A stretch of DNA of 64,000 bases from UBA7067 sp051880615 (GTDB taxonomy: Bacteria; Bacillota; Clostridia; Oscillospirales; Acutalibacteraceae): the NCBI GenBank assembly GCA_051880615.1, contig JBJEOH010000012.1, forward strand, positions 3,489-67,488, given 5' to 3'. The first letter of the stretch is position 1. Each line of letters starts with the position of its first letter. Positions 51,375-59,871 of this stretch are shown piece by piece. The notes under the pieces were generated by a model. That model saw nothing but the letters and a program-made list of their open reading frames with translations. It searched no databases and was not told where the DNA came from. The translations under genes and the position numbers were made by a program.

Positions 51375-51675
51375 TGAACTTAAAAACTGCGGTGAAACGC
51401 TGATAGGAATTTCACGAGGCTTGTCCGAACTGTTCAGCGGTGCAGCCGAAAATCAAAAATCAGATGAGCCAATAACTGTGACGGAAGAACAGTCAAAAAC
51501 AGCCGAGGAAAAAGTCTTAACTCTTGAAGAAGTAAGAGCAGTTCTCGCCGAAAAATCCCGTGAAGGATTTACGGCTCAAATCAGAGAAATCCTTGTAAAG
51601 CACGGTGCTGAAAAGCTGTCTGCGGTGAATCCGTCGGAATATGAGGCTTTGCTCAAAGAAGTGGAGGTGCTTTAA
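51340..51675 (+). CDS. Small acidic prophage protein
   Basis: A 111-residue acidic protein (KTSGLSILVDELKNCGETLI; LTLEEVRAVLAEKSREGFTA; HGAEKLSAVNPSEYEALLKE). The second half resembles a short helical domain seen in many Clostridia phage early regions, sometimes labelled rRNA biogenesis-like in databases; I see no evidence for that role. ATG 51340 with AAAGGAGG at 51324-51331; an in-frame start at 51313 is less well supported. It ends one base before the DUF2800 gene, pointing to a joint role with it. Confidence 0.6.
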   Translation: MGKTSGLSILVDELKNCGETLIGISRGLSELFSGAAENQKSDEPITVTEEQSKTAEEKVLTLEEVRAVLAEKSREGFTAQIREILVKHGAEKLSAVNPSEYEALLKEVEVL

Positions 51676-51676
51676 T

Positions 51677-52807
51677 ATGCCCGATACACACGCAGTTTTG
51701 TCACCTTCTTCCAGTGCAAGGTGGATTTCTTGTACTCCTTCAGCTCGTTTGTGTGCAGAAAAAGAAGATAAGACAAGCGAGTATGCAATACAGGGTACTT
51801 CCGCACACGCTCTTGCGGAATACAAGCTGAAAAAATCATTGGGACAGCCGACCGAGGACCCGACAGAAAATCTTACATATTTTGATAAGGAAATGGACGA
51901 TTGCACAGACAGCTATCAGCAGTATGTCATTGAAAAACTTACAGAGATAAAACAAATGTGCAAAGACCCTGTTGTTCTTGTAGAGCAGAAACTTGATTTT
52001 TCAAAATATGTGCCTGATTCATTCGGAACAGCGGATTGTGTGATTGTCGCAGATAATACACTAACTGTAATTGATTTTAAGTATGGGGTTGGAATACTTG
52101 TCGATGCAGAACAAAATACACAGATGATGCTTTATGCCCTGGGTGCTTTGATTATGTTTGACGGTATCTACGATATTGAAACAGTCACAATGACCATTTT
52201 TCAGCCAAGACGGGATAATGTAAGCACTTTTTCAATGAGGAAATCAGAGCTTATTGACTGGGCAGAAAATGTGCTGAAACCAAAGGCTGAGCTTGCCTAT
52301 AAGGGCGAGGGTGAATTTAATGCGGGCAGTCACTGTCAGTTCTGCAAGGTAAAAGCAACCTGTCGTAAAAGGGCAGAATACAACCTTGAACTTGCAAAGT
52401 ATGATTTTGAAATGCCCGACAGTCTTGAGGACGATGAAATTGAAATCATACTGTCAAAGGCAGATGAATTCATATCGTGGCTTGGCGATGTGAAGGAATA
52501 TGCTCTGAATCAGGCACTGCAAGGCAAGCAGTGGAAGGATTATAAACTTGTTGAAGGTCGTTCCAACAGAAAGTACAAGAACGAAAGTGCTGCGGCAAAG
52601 ATTGTTGAAGATGCAGGTTTTGACCCGTATGAACATAAGGTTCTGGGAATAACTGCTATGACAAAAATGCTGGGCAAAACAAAATTCAATGAACTGCTCG
52701 GTGACTTCATCGAAAAGCCACAGGGCAAACCAACTTTAGTGCCTATGTCGGACAAGCGTCCGACTATGAAAAATACAGCAAAAGAAGATTTTAAGGAGGA
52801 AATTTAA
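51677..52807 (+). CDS. DUF2800 family RecB-like nuclease
   Basis: A 376-residue DUF2800 protein, related to the PD-(D/E)XK nucleases of the RecB/Cas4 type. The catalytic motifs appear in SFGTADCVIVADNTLTVIDFKYGVG (Asp, then D-x-K), with QTQMMLYALGAL after them. Four Cys typical of an Fe-S nuclease (one in ISCTPS near the start, then CQFCKVKATCRKRAEY) suggest an iron-sulphur cluster. In phages it is paired with DUF2815 and probably processes DNA ends for recombination or replication. ATG 51677 with GGAGGTG at 51662-51668. Confidence 0.85.
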   Translation: MPDTHAVLSPSSSARWISCTPSARLCAEKEDKTSEYAIQGTSAHALAEYKLKKSLGQPTEDPTENLTYFDKEMDDCTDSYQQYVIEKLTEIKQMCKDPVVLVEQKLDFSKYVPDSFGTADCVIVADNTLTVIDFKYGVGILVDAEQNTQMMLYALGALIMFDGIYDIETVTMTIFQPRRDNVSTFSMRKSELIDWAENVLKPKAELAYKGEGEFNAGSHCQFCKVKATCRKRAEYNLELAKYDFEMPDSLEDDEIEIILSKADEFISWLGDVKEYALNQALQGKQWKDYKLVEGRSNRKYKNESAAAKIVEDAGFDPYEHKVLGITAMTKMLGKTKFNELLGDFIEKPQGKPTLVPMSDKRPTMKNTAKEDFKEEI

Positions 52808-52808
52808 A

Positions 52809-53372
52809 ATGGCAAAGTTCAATAACCCGACAAAAGTTATCACAGGAGTGGAAACCAGATGGAGTTACGCAAATGTCTGGGATCCGAAGTCAATCAATGG
52901 TGGCACACCGAAGTACAGTGTTTCGCTTATCATTCCTAAGTCCGACAAGGTAACCATTCAGAAAATCAAGGCTGCTATTCAGGCGGCTTACGAGGAAGGC
53001 GAAAGCAAGCTGAAGGGCAACGGCAAATCGGTACCGTCCCTCTCTGTTCTCAAGACACCTCTTCGTGACGGTGACCTTGAAAGACCTGATGATGAGGCTT
53101 ACAAGAATGCTTACTTTGTAAATGCTAATTCTGCAACAGCACCCGGAATCGTAGATGCCGACAGACAGCAGATTATCGACAGAAGTGAGGTGTACAGCGG
53201 TGTGTACGGCAGAGCTTCTATCAACTTCTATGCCTTTAACTCCAACGGAAACAAGGGTATCGCCTGCGGTTTGAACAATCTTCAGAAAATTAGAGACGGT
53301 GAACCTCTCGGCGGAAAAGCGAGTGCTGAGTCCGACTTTGCAACAGATGATGACGACGATTTTCTTAATTAA
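52809..53372 (+). CDS. DUF2815 family, probable ssDNA-binding protein
   Basis: A 187-residue DUF2815 protein (KVITGVETRWSYANVWDPKS; GGTPKYSVSLIIPKSD; the acidic tail FATDDDDDFLN). The fold and acidic C-terminal tail resemble phage single-strand-binding proteins, and the family is almost always next to DUF2800. It starts one base after the nuclease stop, with AAGGAGG upstream. Likely role: protecting single strands made by the nuclease or at the fork. The role is inferred from context. Confidence 0.82.
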   Translation: MAKFNNPTKVITGVETRWSYANVWDPKSINGGTPKYSVSLIIPKSDKVTIQKIKAAIQAAYEEGESKLKGNGKSVPSLSVLKTPLRDGDLERPDDEAYKNAYFVNANSATAPGIVDADRQQIIDRSEVYSGVYGRASINFYAFNSNGNKGIACGLNNLQKIRDGEPLGGKASAESDFATDDDDDFLN

Positions 53373-53387
53373 CGGAGGTACAATCAA

Positions 53388-53525
53388 ATGAGAGATTTTA
53401 TGATTTATATGTCATTTGGTACTTCCGTAGGCTTGTTTATTAGTTGCATTATGATTTTGATTGAGTCTGCAATTGAAAAGCATAAATACAAAAAGAAAAA
53501 CGAGGAAAAGAAAGATAAGAAATAG
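53388..53525 (+). CDS. Small one-helix membrane protein, 45 residues
   Basis: Starts at ATG 53388 with GGAGGT at 53374-53379. The product has one hydrophobic helix (YMSFGTSVGLFISCIMILIE) followed by a very basic/acidic tail (KHKYKKKNEEKKDKK). It could be a membrane-anchored phage factor such as a superinfection or replication-membrane protein. No family recognised. Confidence 0.6.
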   Translation: MRDFMIYMSFGTSVGLFISCIMILIESAIEKHKYKKKNEEKKDKK

Positions 53526-53534
53526 CTGAACAGC

Positions 53535-53558
53535 GGCGGAGGTTATTTAATCTCCGCC
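53535..53558 (+). promoter_or_regulatory. Hairpin before the DNA polymerase gene
   Basis: GGCGGAG (53535-53541) pairs with CTCCGCC (53552-53558). The following T-run is weak (ATTTACTTC), so it may be an mRNA-stability or partial termination element. Confidence 0.4.
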
Positions 53559-53582
53559 ATTTACTTCATATGGAGGTGCAAA

Positions 53583-55582
53583 GTGAAAAACATCAGTATC
53601 GATATTGAAACATTTTCAGACGTTGACCTTAATAAATGCGGTGTATATAAGTACACGGAATCGGATGAATTTAAAATTTTACTTTTCGGCTATTCTGTTG
53701 ACGGCAGAGAAGTTTGTGTTACAGACCTTGCCTGCGGAGAAACAATACCAGATGAAATATTAAAAGCACTGACTGATGAAAAAGTCACAAAGTGGGCATT
53801 TAACGCATCTTTTGAACGCATATGTCTGTCAAAGTATCTGAGAACAAATTATCCTCAATACTTTAAAAGCTACAATTCCAATGACATAGCTTTGAAAAGG
53901 TATTTAAATCCGGCATCATGGAAATGTACTATGGTGTGGTCGGCATATATGGGACTGCCGTTATCCTTAAAAGCTGTGGGAGAGGTTTTGAAACTTTCAC
54001 AGCAGAAAATGGATGAGGGTAAGGCACTTATAAGATATTTCTCTGTTCCCTGCAAGCCTACCAAAGCCAATGGAAACAGAATGAGAAACCTTCCTGAAGA
54101 TGATATTGATAAGTGGGAAACCTTCAAAGCATATAACAAGAGAGATGTTGAGGTGGAAATGGGCATACAGAAAAAGCTGTGTAATTTCCCGGTTCCGAAT
54201 TTTATATGGGAGGAGTATTGGCTCGATCAGGAGATAAATGACCGTGGTATTGCTCTTGATATGGAGGTGGTCGCCAATGCCATAACTTTTGATGAAGTTA
54301 CCAAGGAAAAGCTGAAATCGGTAATGCGGAATATTACCGACCTTGAAAATCCGAACTCTGTGGCACAGATAAAGGAGTGGCTCTGCAATAACGGTGTGGA
54401 GGTAGAATCTCTTGGTAAAAAGGAAGTAAAAGAACTTTTAAAAACTGCTCCGCCTGAACCGGCAGCGGTACTGGAACTCCGTCAACAGCTTGCCAAATCA
54501 TCGGTGAAGAAATATCAGACTATGCAAAATGCGGTGTGTGATGATAACCGTGCAAGAGGAATGTTTCAATTTTACGGTGCAAACAGAACAGGGCGGTTCA
54601 GCGGCAGACTGATTCAACTGCAAAATTTACCGCAGAACCATATGCCCGATTTGGAACAGGCTCGTGAATTGGTAAGGACGGGAAATTTTAAAGCACTTGA
54701 AATGCTCTATGATGATATTCCTGATACGCTTTCCCAGCTTATACGCTTTCCCAGCTTATACGCACAGCATTTGTTCCGAGAAAAGGAATGAAATTTATAG
54801 TATCCGACTTTTCTGCCATTGAGGCAAGGGTGATTGCTCATATTGCCGGTGAAACATGGAGAACCGAGGTGTTTAAGAACGGCGGTGATATTTACTGTGC
54901 GTCTGCAAGTCAGATGTTTCACTGCAAGGTGGAAAAGCACGGAGAGAACGCTCATCTCCGTCAGAAGGGCAAAATCGCGGAATTGGCACTCGGTTACGGC
55001 GGTGCTGTCGGAGCATTAAAAGCAATGGGCGCACTTGAAATGGGACTTTCGGAAGATGAATTACAACCTCTTGTTGACAGCTGGAGAAGTGCCAATCCCA
55101 ATATCGTAAAACTGTGGTGGGATGTTGACCGATGTGTCAAGGAAACTGTAAAAAAGAGAACTGTAACCCAAACACACGGTATTAAATTCATTTATCAAAG
55201 CGGTATGCTTTTTATACACTTGCCAAGCGGCAGACGACTGTCATATGTAAAACCACGAATTGGTGAAAATAAATTCGGCGGTGAGTCTGTTACCTATGAA
55301 GGTACAGGCAGTACAAAGAAGTGGGAGCGTATCGAAAGCTACGGTCCGAAATTCGTTGAGAACATAGTTCAGGCTATCAGCAGAGATATTCTCTGTTATG
55401 CTATGAAATCGCTGTCGAAATGTTTTATCGTGGGCCATGTGCATGATGAAATAATAATTGAGTGCAGTGAAAATACAACCGTTGAAGAAATCTGTAATCA
55501 AATGGGAAAAACACCGCCGTGGTTACCCGGACTTTTACTGCGAGCCGACGGCTATGAAACAAAGTTTTACAAAAAAGATTGA
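53583..55582 (+). pseudogene. Phage family A DNA polymerase, split by a 17-bp duplication
   Basis: Two frames, 53583-54791 (402 residues) and 54788-55582 (264 residues), together form one PolA-type phage polymerase. The N-part has the 3'-5' exonuclease (ISIDIETFSDVDL; FNASFERICL; AYNKRDVEVEMG) and the polymerase start (GANRTGRFSGRLIQLQNLP). The C-part has the palm and fingers (VSDFSAIEARVIAHIAG; KIAELALGYGG) and HVHDEIIIECSE with the catalytic Asp. At 54727-54760 a 17-bp unit is present twice in tandem; removing one copy restores one frame of 660 residues running DTLSQLIRTAFVPRKGMKF. As it stands the enzyme is probably not made. Start at GTG 53583 with GGAGGTG just upstream. Confidence 0.9.
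54727..54760 (+). repeat. 17-bp tandem duplication breaking the polymerase frame
   Basis: CGCTTTCCCAGCTTATA at 54727-54743 is repeated exactly at 54744-54760. The total span of 2000 bases minus 17 is 1983, an exact multiple of three. Confidence 0.95.
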
Positions 55583-55665
55583 TATTGAGGTTCTTAAAAA
55601 CAGGGTATCTGTCCTTTAACTTTCAGAAGGAAGATGCCCTGCTTTTCTGTGAAATTTTTTGTAGG

Positions 55666-55699
55666 TACTTCGGATTAGTCCGTTTTCTTTTGCCTATAG
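55666..55699 (+). promoter_or_regulatory. 34-nt recurrent element, copy 2
   Basis: Begins TACTTCGGATT and ends TTTGCCTATAG, as at 51058-51091. Lies 53 bases before the antirepressor start. Confidence 0.6.
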
Positions 55700-55751
55700 C
55701 CACAGAAGGCAGAATATATGCCTTACTTTTTAGAAATTGGAGGTAATTCGT

Positions 55752-56543
55752 ATGTATGAATTACAAACATTCAGTAATGCAGAGCTTGGCTCTGTAAGAA
55801 CAGTAACCATTGACAGCAAACCTTATTTTGTAGGTAAGGATGTAGCGGAGATACTCGGTTATTGCAACACAAGAGATGCACTTGCGAAAAGAGTAGATGA
55901 TGAGGATAAGTTAGATGGGGTAGCAATTTGCGACTCCATAGGCAGAGAGCAGAAACCGGTCTTAATCAATGAATCAGGTCTGTACAGCCTTATCCTTTCA
56001 AGCAAACTCCCGGGTGCAAAGAAGTTCAAGCGTTGGGTAACATCAGAAGTACTCCCTGCTATTCGCAAACACGGTATGTATGCTACAGATGATTTGATTG
56101 CCAATCCTGATATTGCCATTGCCGCATTTACGGCTTTGAAACAAGAGCGAGAGAAAGCTAAGGCTCTTGCAGAAACAGTGGCGGTACAGAATCAGCAGAT
56201 AGCCGAAATGAAACCGAAGGTATCCTATTACGACATTGTCCTGCAGTGTAAGGATGTACTCCCGATAAGTGTTATTGCAAAGGACTACGGTTGGAGTGCC
56301 AACAAGATGAACAAGTACCTTCACAACAAGGGCGTGCAGTTTAAACAGGGCAACAAGATATGGCTTCTTTATCAGAAGTATGCCGACAAGGGATATACCT
56401 CGACAAAGACACATGTTTATTCTGATTCTCATAATAATCAACATACGGCAGTGCATACATACTGGACACAGCAAGGTCGTTTATTTATCTATAGTCTTAT
56501 GAAATCAGACGGCAACCTTCCGCTTATAGAACAGGGGGACTAA
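55752..56543 (+). CDS. BRO-family phage antirepressor with KilAC domain
   Basis: A 263-residue protein. An N-terminal BRO-N domain (residues ~3-105: VGKDVAEILGYCNTRDALAK, RVDDEDKL, LINESGLYSLILSSKLPGAK, VTSEVLPAIRKHGMY), a coiled linker, and a C-terminal KilAC-type DNA-binding domain (VLPISVIAKDYGWSANKMNK; THVYSDSHNNQHTAVHTYWT). Such proteins counter the phage repressor or bind DNA in early gene control. ATG 55752 with GGAGG at 55739-55743; a TTG at 55737 in frame overlaps the SD and is rejected. Copy 2 of the 34-nt element lies just upstream. Confidence 0.88.
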   Translation: MYELQTFSNAELGSVRTVTIDSKPYFVGKDVAEILGYCNTRDALAKRVDDEDKLDGVAICDSIGREQKPVLINESGLYSLILSSKLPGAKKFKRWVTSEVLPAIRKHGMYATDDLIANPDIAIAAFTALKQEREKAKALAETVAVQNQQIAEMKPKVSYYDIVLQCKDVLPISVIAKDYGWSANKMNKYLHNKGVQFKQGNKIWLLYQKYADKGYTSTKTHVYSDSHNNQHTAVHTYWTQQGRLFIYSLMKSDGNLPLIEQGD

Positions 56544-56547
56544 GCTT

Positions 56548-56976
56548 ATGGACAAGTATAATAGCGAGGGTTATTTAGACCTAACAACATACCAGGAATT
56601 AGTAAAAATTGAACATGAAGAAAGGGCAGCCCGAAAGGCTGCCAACTTCCGTCCGATTGTATATATTTGCAGTCCCTACAGCGGTGATACTGATAACAAT
56701 ACGAAAAAGGCAAGGTTATATTCTCGTTTTGCTGTGACCAAGGGTACTATCCCTTTGGCGGTACATTTATTGTTTCCGCAGTATATTTCGGAGAAACATG
56801 AAAGACCTTTAGCTCTTTTTATGGGAGCAGTAATCCTTGGGAAATGCAAAGAGGTATGGGTGTTTGGTGACACTATATCTGAAGGTATGGCAAGTGAGAT
56901 AGCCAAGGCAAAGAGGATGGGCAAGATTATCCGTTATTTCACTGAGGAACTGGAGGAGATCACACATGAAGATTAA
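56548..56976 (+). CDS. DUF4406-like (nucleoside deoxyribosyltransferase fold) phage protein
   Basis: A 142-residue protein. From residue ~37 it has the Rossmann-like pattern of the DUF4406/DUF7768 group: VYICSPYSGDTDNNTKKARL, PLAVHLLFPQ, EVWVFGDTISEGMASEIAKAKRMGK. Related folds include nucleoside 2-deoxyribosyltransferases, so a role in nucleotide handling is possible, but the substrate is unknown. Starts five bases after the antirepressor and overlaps the VapE gene by 11 bases. Confidence 0.72.
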   Translation: MDKYNSEGYLDLTTYQELVKIEHEERAARKAANFRPIVYICSPYSGDTDNNTKKARLYSRFAVTKGTIPLAVHLLFPQYISEKHERPLALFMGAVILGKCKEVWVFGDTISEGMASEIAKAKRMGKIIRYFTEELEEITHED

Positions 56977-59314
56977 GGTAGCTGTTTGCAATAAAAAGAC
57001 TGATAAGAAATACAAAAATCAGGAACACGAATGGGATTACCTCGTTGACCGTAACCGTAACCCTGTAAGAACAACGGAAACAGCAGAGGAATATCCCAAG
57101 ATGTCAAAGGCACAAAGGGATAATGCAAAGGACATCGGCGGTTTTGTAGGAGGTTGGCTCAAAGGTGGTATCAGAAAGAACGGTTGTGTTATAAGCCGTA
57201 TCCTTGGTACCCTTGATGCCGATCACATTGATGATAATGATGCTTTTATGCTTGCGGTAAAGACTGCACTTGTTGGGGTGACATATTTTCTTTACTCCAC
57301 GCACAGTCATACACCGGAAAATCCGAGGTACAGAATAGTCATTCTTTTTGCAAGAGAAGTGAGTGAGGATGAATATCCTGCGGTTACAAGAATGATTGCA
57401 AAGCAGATAGGTATGGATTATTTTGATGATTCCACATATCAGGCAAACAGAATGATGTATTGGGCATCGTGCCCTTCAAACGGTCAGTTTGTATTTGACG
57501 AACAAAAGATTAAACCGCTTGACCTGGATAAATATCTCGGTATGTATTCTGATTGGAGAGATGTGGCGGAGTGGCCGACCTCTACCAGACAGTCAGAGGT
57601 TATAAAGGCAAAGGGCAAGGAACAGGCAGACCCTTTACAGAAGGACGGTATCGTAGGTGTGTTCTGCCGTGCCTATTCTATTGGCGAAGTAATGTCGGAA
57701 TTCTTAAGTGATGTATATGCTCCGACCTCAAATGATAACCGTTTTGACTATATTCCTGCGGAAAGTATGGCGGGAGTAATGGTCTTTGATGATAAGTTCG
57801 TATATAGCTTTCACGAGTCGGATCCTGCATGTGGCAAGGAACTGAATGCCTTTGACCTTGTAAGGGTACATAAATTTCCGAGTGATGATGAGAAAAAATC
57901 TTTCAAAGAGATGGCTGACTTTGCAAGTAAGGACGAGAAGGTAAAACTGCTTATATTACAGGAGAAACAGAAGAATGCACAGGCAGATTTTGCGGCCGAT
58001 GATGACTCGTGGAAGAAACATCTCGAATACGAATCACGCTCAACGGTTTTGAAGAACAATCTTCATAATATTACTTTGATTATGGAGAACGACAGCAATT
58101 TGAGAAGTATTGTGTTTAATCAGCTTGCAGATGGTATGGAAATCAAAGGTGTTGTCCCCTGGAAACACCCTGCAAAATTCTGGCGTGATGCCGATGATGC
58201 ACAGCTTATCAGCTATATCGACTCCAACTATGGTACTTTTTCCGAAAGGAACTATCGCATTGCTGTGACCAAGGTATCCGATGATCGCTCCTATCACCCT
58301 ATAAAGGAGATGTTTGAGTCACTCCCGCCTTGGGATGGCATTAAGAGAGCGGAAACAATACTAATTGATTATCTCGGTGCGGATGATAATGATTATGTTC
58401 GTGCAGTAACAAGGAAGGCTTTATGTGCTGCTTATATGCGTGTATATAATCCGGGAATTAAGTTTGACACGATGATTGTTCTTAACGGTGCACAGGGCAT
58501 CGGTAAAAGTACATTGATATCATTGCTTGGAATGGATTGGTTTTCTGACAGCCTTACGCTTTCTGATATGAACGATAAGACAGCCGCTGAAAAACTGCAG
58601 GGCTATTGGATTTTGGAAATTGGTGAGCTTGCCGGAATGAAAAAGGCGGATCTGGATAAGGTTAAGGCTTTTATTTCAAGACAGGACGATAAGTACCGTG
58701 CGAGTTTTGGCAGAAGAGTCACACCTCATCCAAGACAATGTGTGTTCTTTGGAACGACCAACAGCGAGAACGGATATCTCCGTGATATTACGGGAAACCG
58801 CAGATTTTGGAATGTCAAGGTAAACGGTGATGGCAAATATAAGCCGTGGGAGTTAGACAGTAAAACAATAAAGCAAATATGGGCGGAGGTTGTTCAAATT
58901 ACCGAATCGGGAGAAAAGCTGTATCTCGACCCCAAACTTGAGGCTTATGCCAAGCAGGAGCAGCGAAAAGCTATGGAACACGATGAGCGTGAAGGATTGG
59001 TGCGTGAATACCTTGAAATATTACTGCCCGATAATTGGGATAGTATGGATATCTATAGTCGCAGGGAATATCTGCGTGATAAAGACAACCCTACACATCC
59101 CGTGGGAACGGTCAGAAGAGAAACGGTCAGTAATATGGAGATATGGTGCGAATGCTTCGGCAAATCAAAAGAGGATATGCGTCCTTCTGACTCCTATGCT
59201 ATTTCTGCATTGATGGTGAGAGTTGACGGATGGGAAAGGTCAACCCGACTGAAGCGTGACCCGATTTATGGAAGACAAAGGGTGTATATCAGAACGGACG
59301 CATGGTTGTGTTGA
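56966..59314 (+). CDS. Phage primase-helicase, VapE family
   Basis: A 782-residue replication protein. The N-terminal ~300 residues look primase-like (GTLDADHIDDNDAFM; YSTHSHTPENPRYRIVILF; QANRMMYWASCP, resembling prim-pol sites). The C-terminal VapE helicase domain has Walker A NGAQGIGKST (~512), Walker B-like WILEIGELAGM and sensor-like FFGTTNSENGYLRD. It probably primes and unwinds DNA for the family A polymerase encoded upstream. It overlaps DUF4406 by 11 bases; SD GGAGGAG. Length and motifs look intact. Confidence 0.88.
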   Translation: MKIKVAVCNKKTDKKYKNQEHEWDYLVDRNRNPVRTTETAEEYPKMSKAQRDNAKDIGGFVGGWLKGGIRKNGCVISRILGTLDADHIDDNDAFMLAVKTALVGVTYFLYSTHSHTPENPRYRIVILFAREVSEDEYPAVTRMIAKQIGMDYFDDSTYQANRMMYWASCPSNGQFVFDEQKIKPLDLDKYLGMYSDWRDVAEWPTSTRQSEVIKAKGKEQADPLQKDGIVGVFCRAYSIGEVMSEFLSDVYAPTSNDNRFDYIPAESMAGVMVFDDKFVYSFHESDPACGKELNAFDLVRVHKFPSDDEKKSFKEMADFASKDEKVKLLILQEKQKNAQADFAADDDSWKKHLEYESRSTVLKNNLHNITLIMENDSNLRSIVFNQLADGMEIKGVVPWKHPAKFWRDADDAQLISYIDSNYGTFSERNYRIAVTKVSDDRSYHPIKEMFESLPPWDGIKRAETILIDYLGADDNDYVRAVTRKALCAAYMRVYNPGIKFDTMIVLNGAQGIGKSTLISLLGMDWFSDSLTLSDMNDKTAAEKLQGYWILEIGELAGMKKADLDKVKAFISRQDDKYRASFGRRVTPHPRQCVFFGTTNSENGYLRDITGNRRFWNVKVNGDGKYKPWELDSKTIKQIWAEVVQITESGEKLYLDPKLEAYAKQEQRKAMEHDEREGLVREYLEILLPDNWDSMDIYSRREYLRDKDNPTHPVGTVRRETVSNMEIWCECFGKSKEDMRPSDSYAISALMVRVDGWERSTRLKRDPIYGRQRVYIRTDAWLC

Positions 59315-59393
59315 TTGTACAGAAATTGTTCCGAGAGTTGTTCCATCACGCAAAGGGCGTATTTATGGGATGATATGCACTTCTGCGGAACAG

Positions 59394-59657
59394 ATGAACA
59401 AGAATTACTTTATAGACCTAAAAGCAATAATTAAAGATGTTCAGAAAGTGTGTGTATACACATTCGCGTGTAAAGACAGTTTTGTATTCACTTGTTACCC
59501 CGATATTGAGAAAGTCCTTGATTTCAAGGCTTTTTTGATGGAACAGGTCTTTGAACAAGCGGTGGAACAGAACAAGATATGGAGGTCGTATGAGAGAAAA
59601 ATTCATAGAACAGAAACTTGTAAAGTCAGTAAAGCAAATGGGCGGCATCTGTCCTAA
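59394..59657 (+). CDS. Possible small phage protein
   Basis: An 87-residue frame (MNKNYFIDLKAIIKDVQKVC... YTFACKDSFVFTCYPDIEKVLDFKAF) filling most of the gap between VapE and VRR-NUC. It has only a weak SD (GCGGAAC) and overlaps the VRR-NUC gene by 68 bases. The first ~65 residues read like a real protein, and the tail over VRR-NUC looks random. Real gene with a long overlap or slightly shifted frame are both possible. No family recognised. Confidence 0.4.
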   Translation: MNKNYFIDLKAIIKDVQKVCVYTFACKDSFVFTCYPDIEKVLDFKAFLMEQVFEQAVEQNKIWRSYERKIHRTETCKVSKANGRHLS

Positions 59658-59871
59658 ATTTGTATCTCCCGGCTTTGACGGAATGCCGGACAGGCTTGTG
59701 CTGTTGCCTTTCGGGAAAATTGCATTTGTTGAAGTAAAAGCACCAAACAAAAAACCTCGCCCTTTACAAAAGGCAAGGCATAGATTACTAAAAAAACTCG
59801 GTTTCAAGGTGTATGTGCTTGATGATGCAGAACAGATTGGAGGGATAATTGATGAAATACAAACCGCATAG
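59590..59871 (+). CDS. VRR-NUC domain nuclease
   Basis: A 93-residue single-domain VRR-NUC enzyme: EKFIEQKLVKSVKQMGG, PKFVSPGFDGMPDRLVLLPFGKIAFVEVKAPNKK, with the catalytic pattern Glu...G-x-PDR...ExK. These small phage nucleases cut DNA structures and are usually paired with the SNF2 helicase that follows, as here (20-base overlap). ATG 59590 directly after GGAGGTCGT; a longer in-frame start at 59551 is not needed. Confidence 0.88.
   Translation: MREKFIEQKLVKSVKQMGGICPKFVSPGFDGMPDRLVLLPFGKIAFVEVKAPNKKPRPLQKARHRLLKKLGFKVYVLDDAEQIGGIIDEIQTA

Noticed and set aside
59256..59393. N-terminal part of the open frame between VapE and VRR-NUC
   Set aside because: It overlaps the end of vapE in another frame and has no SD; only the part from 59394 is kept as a possible gene.
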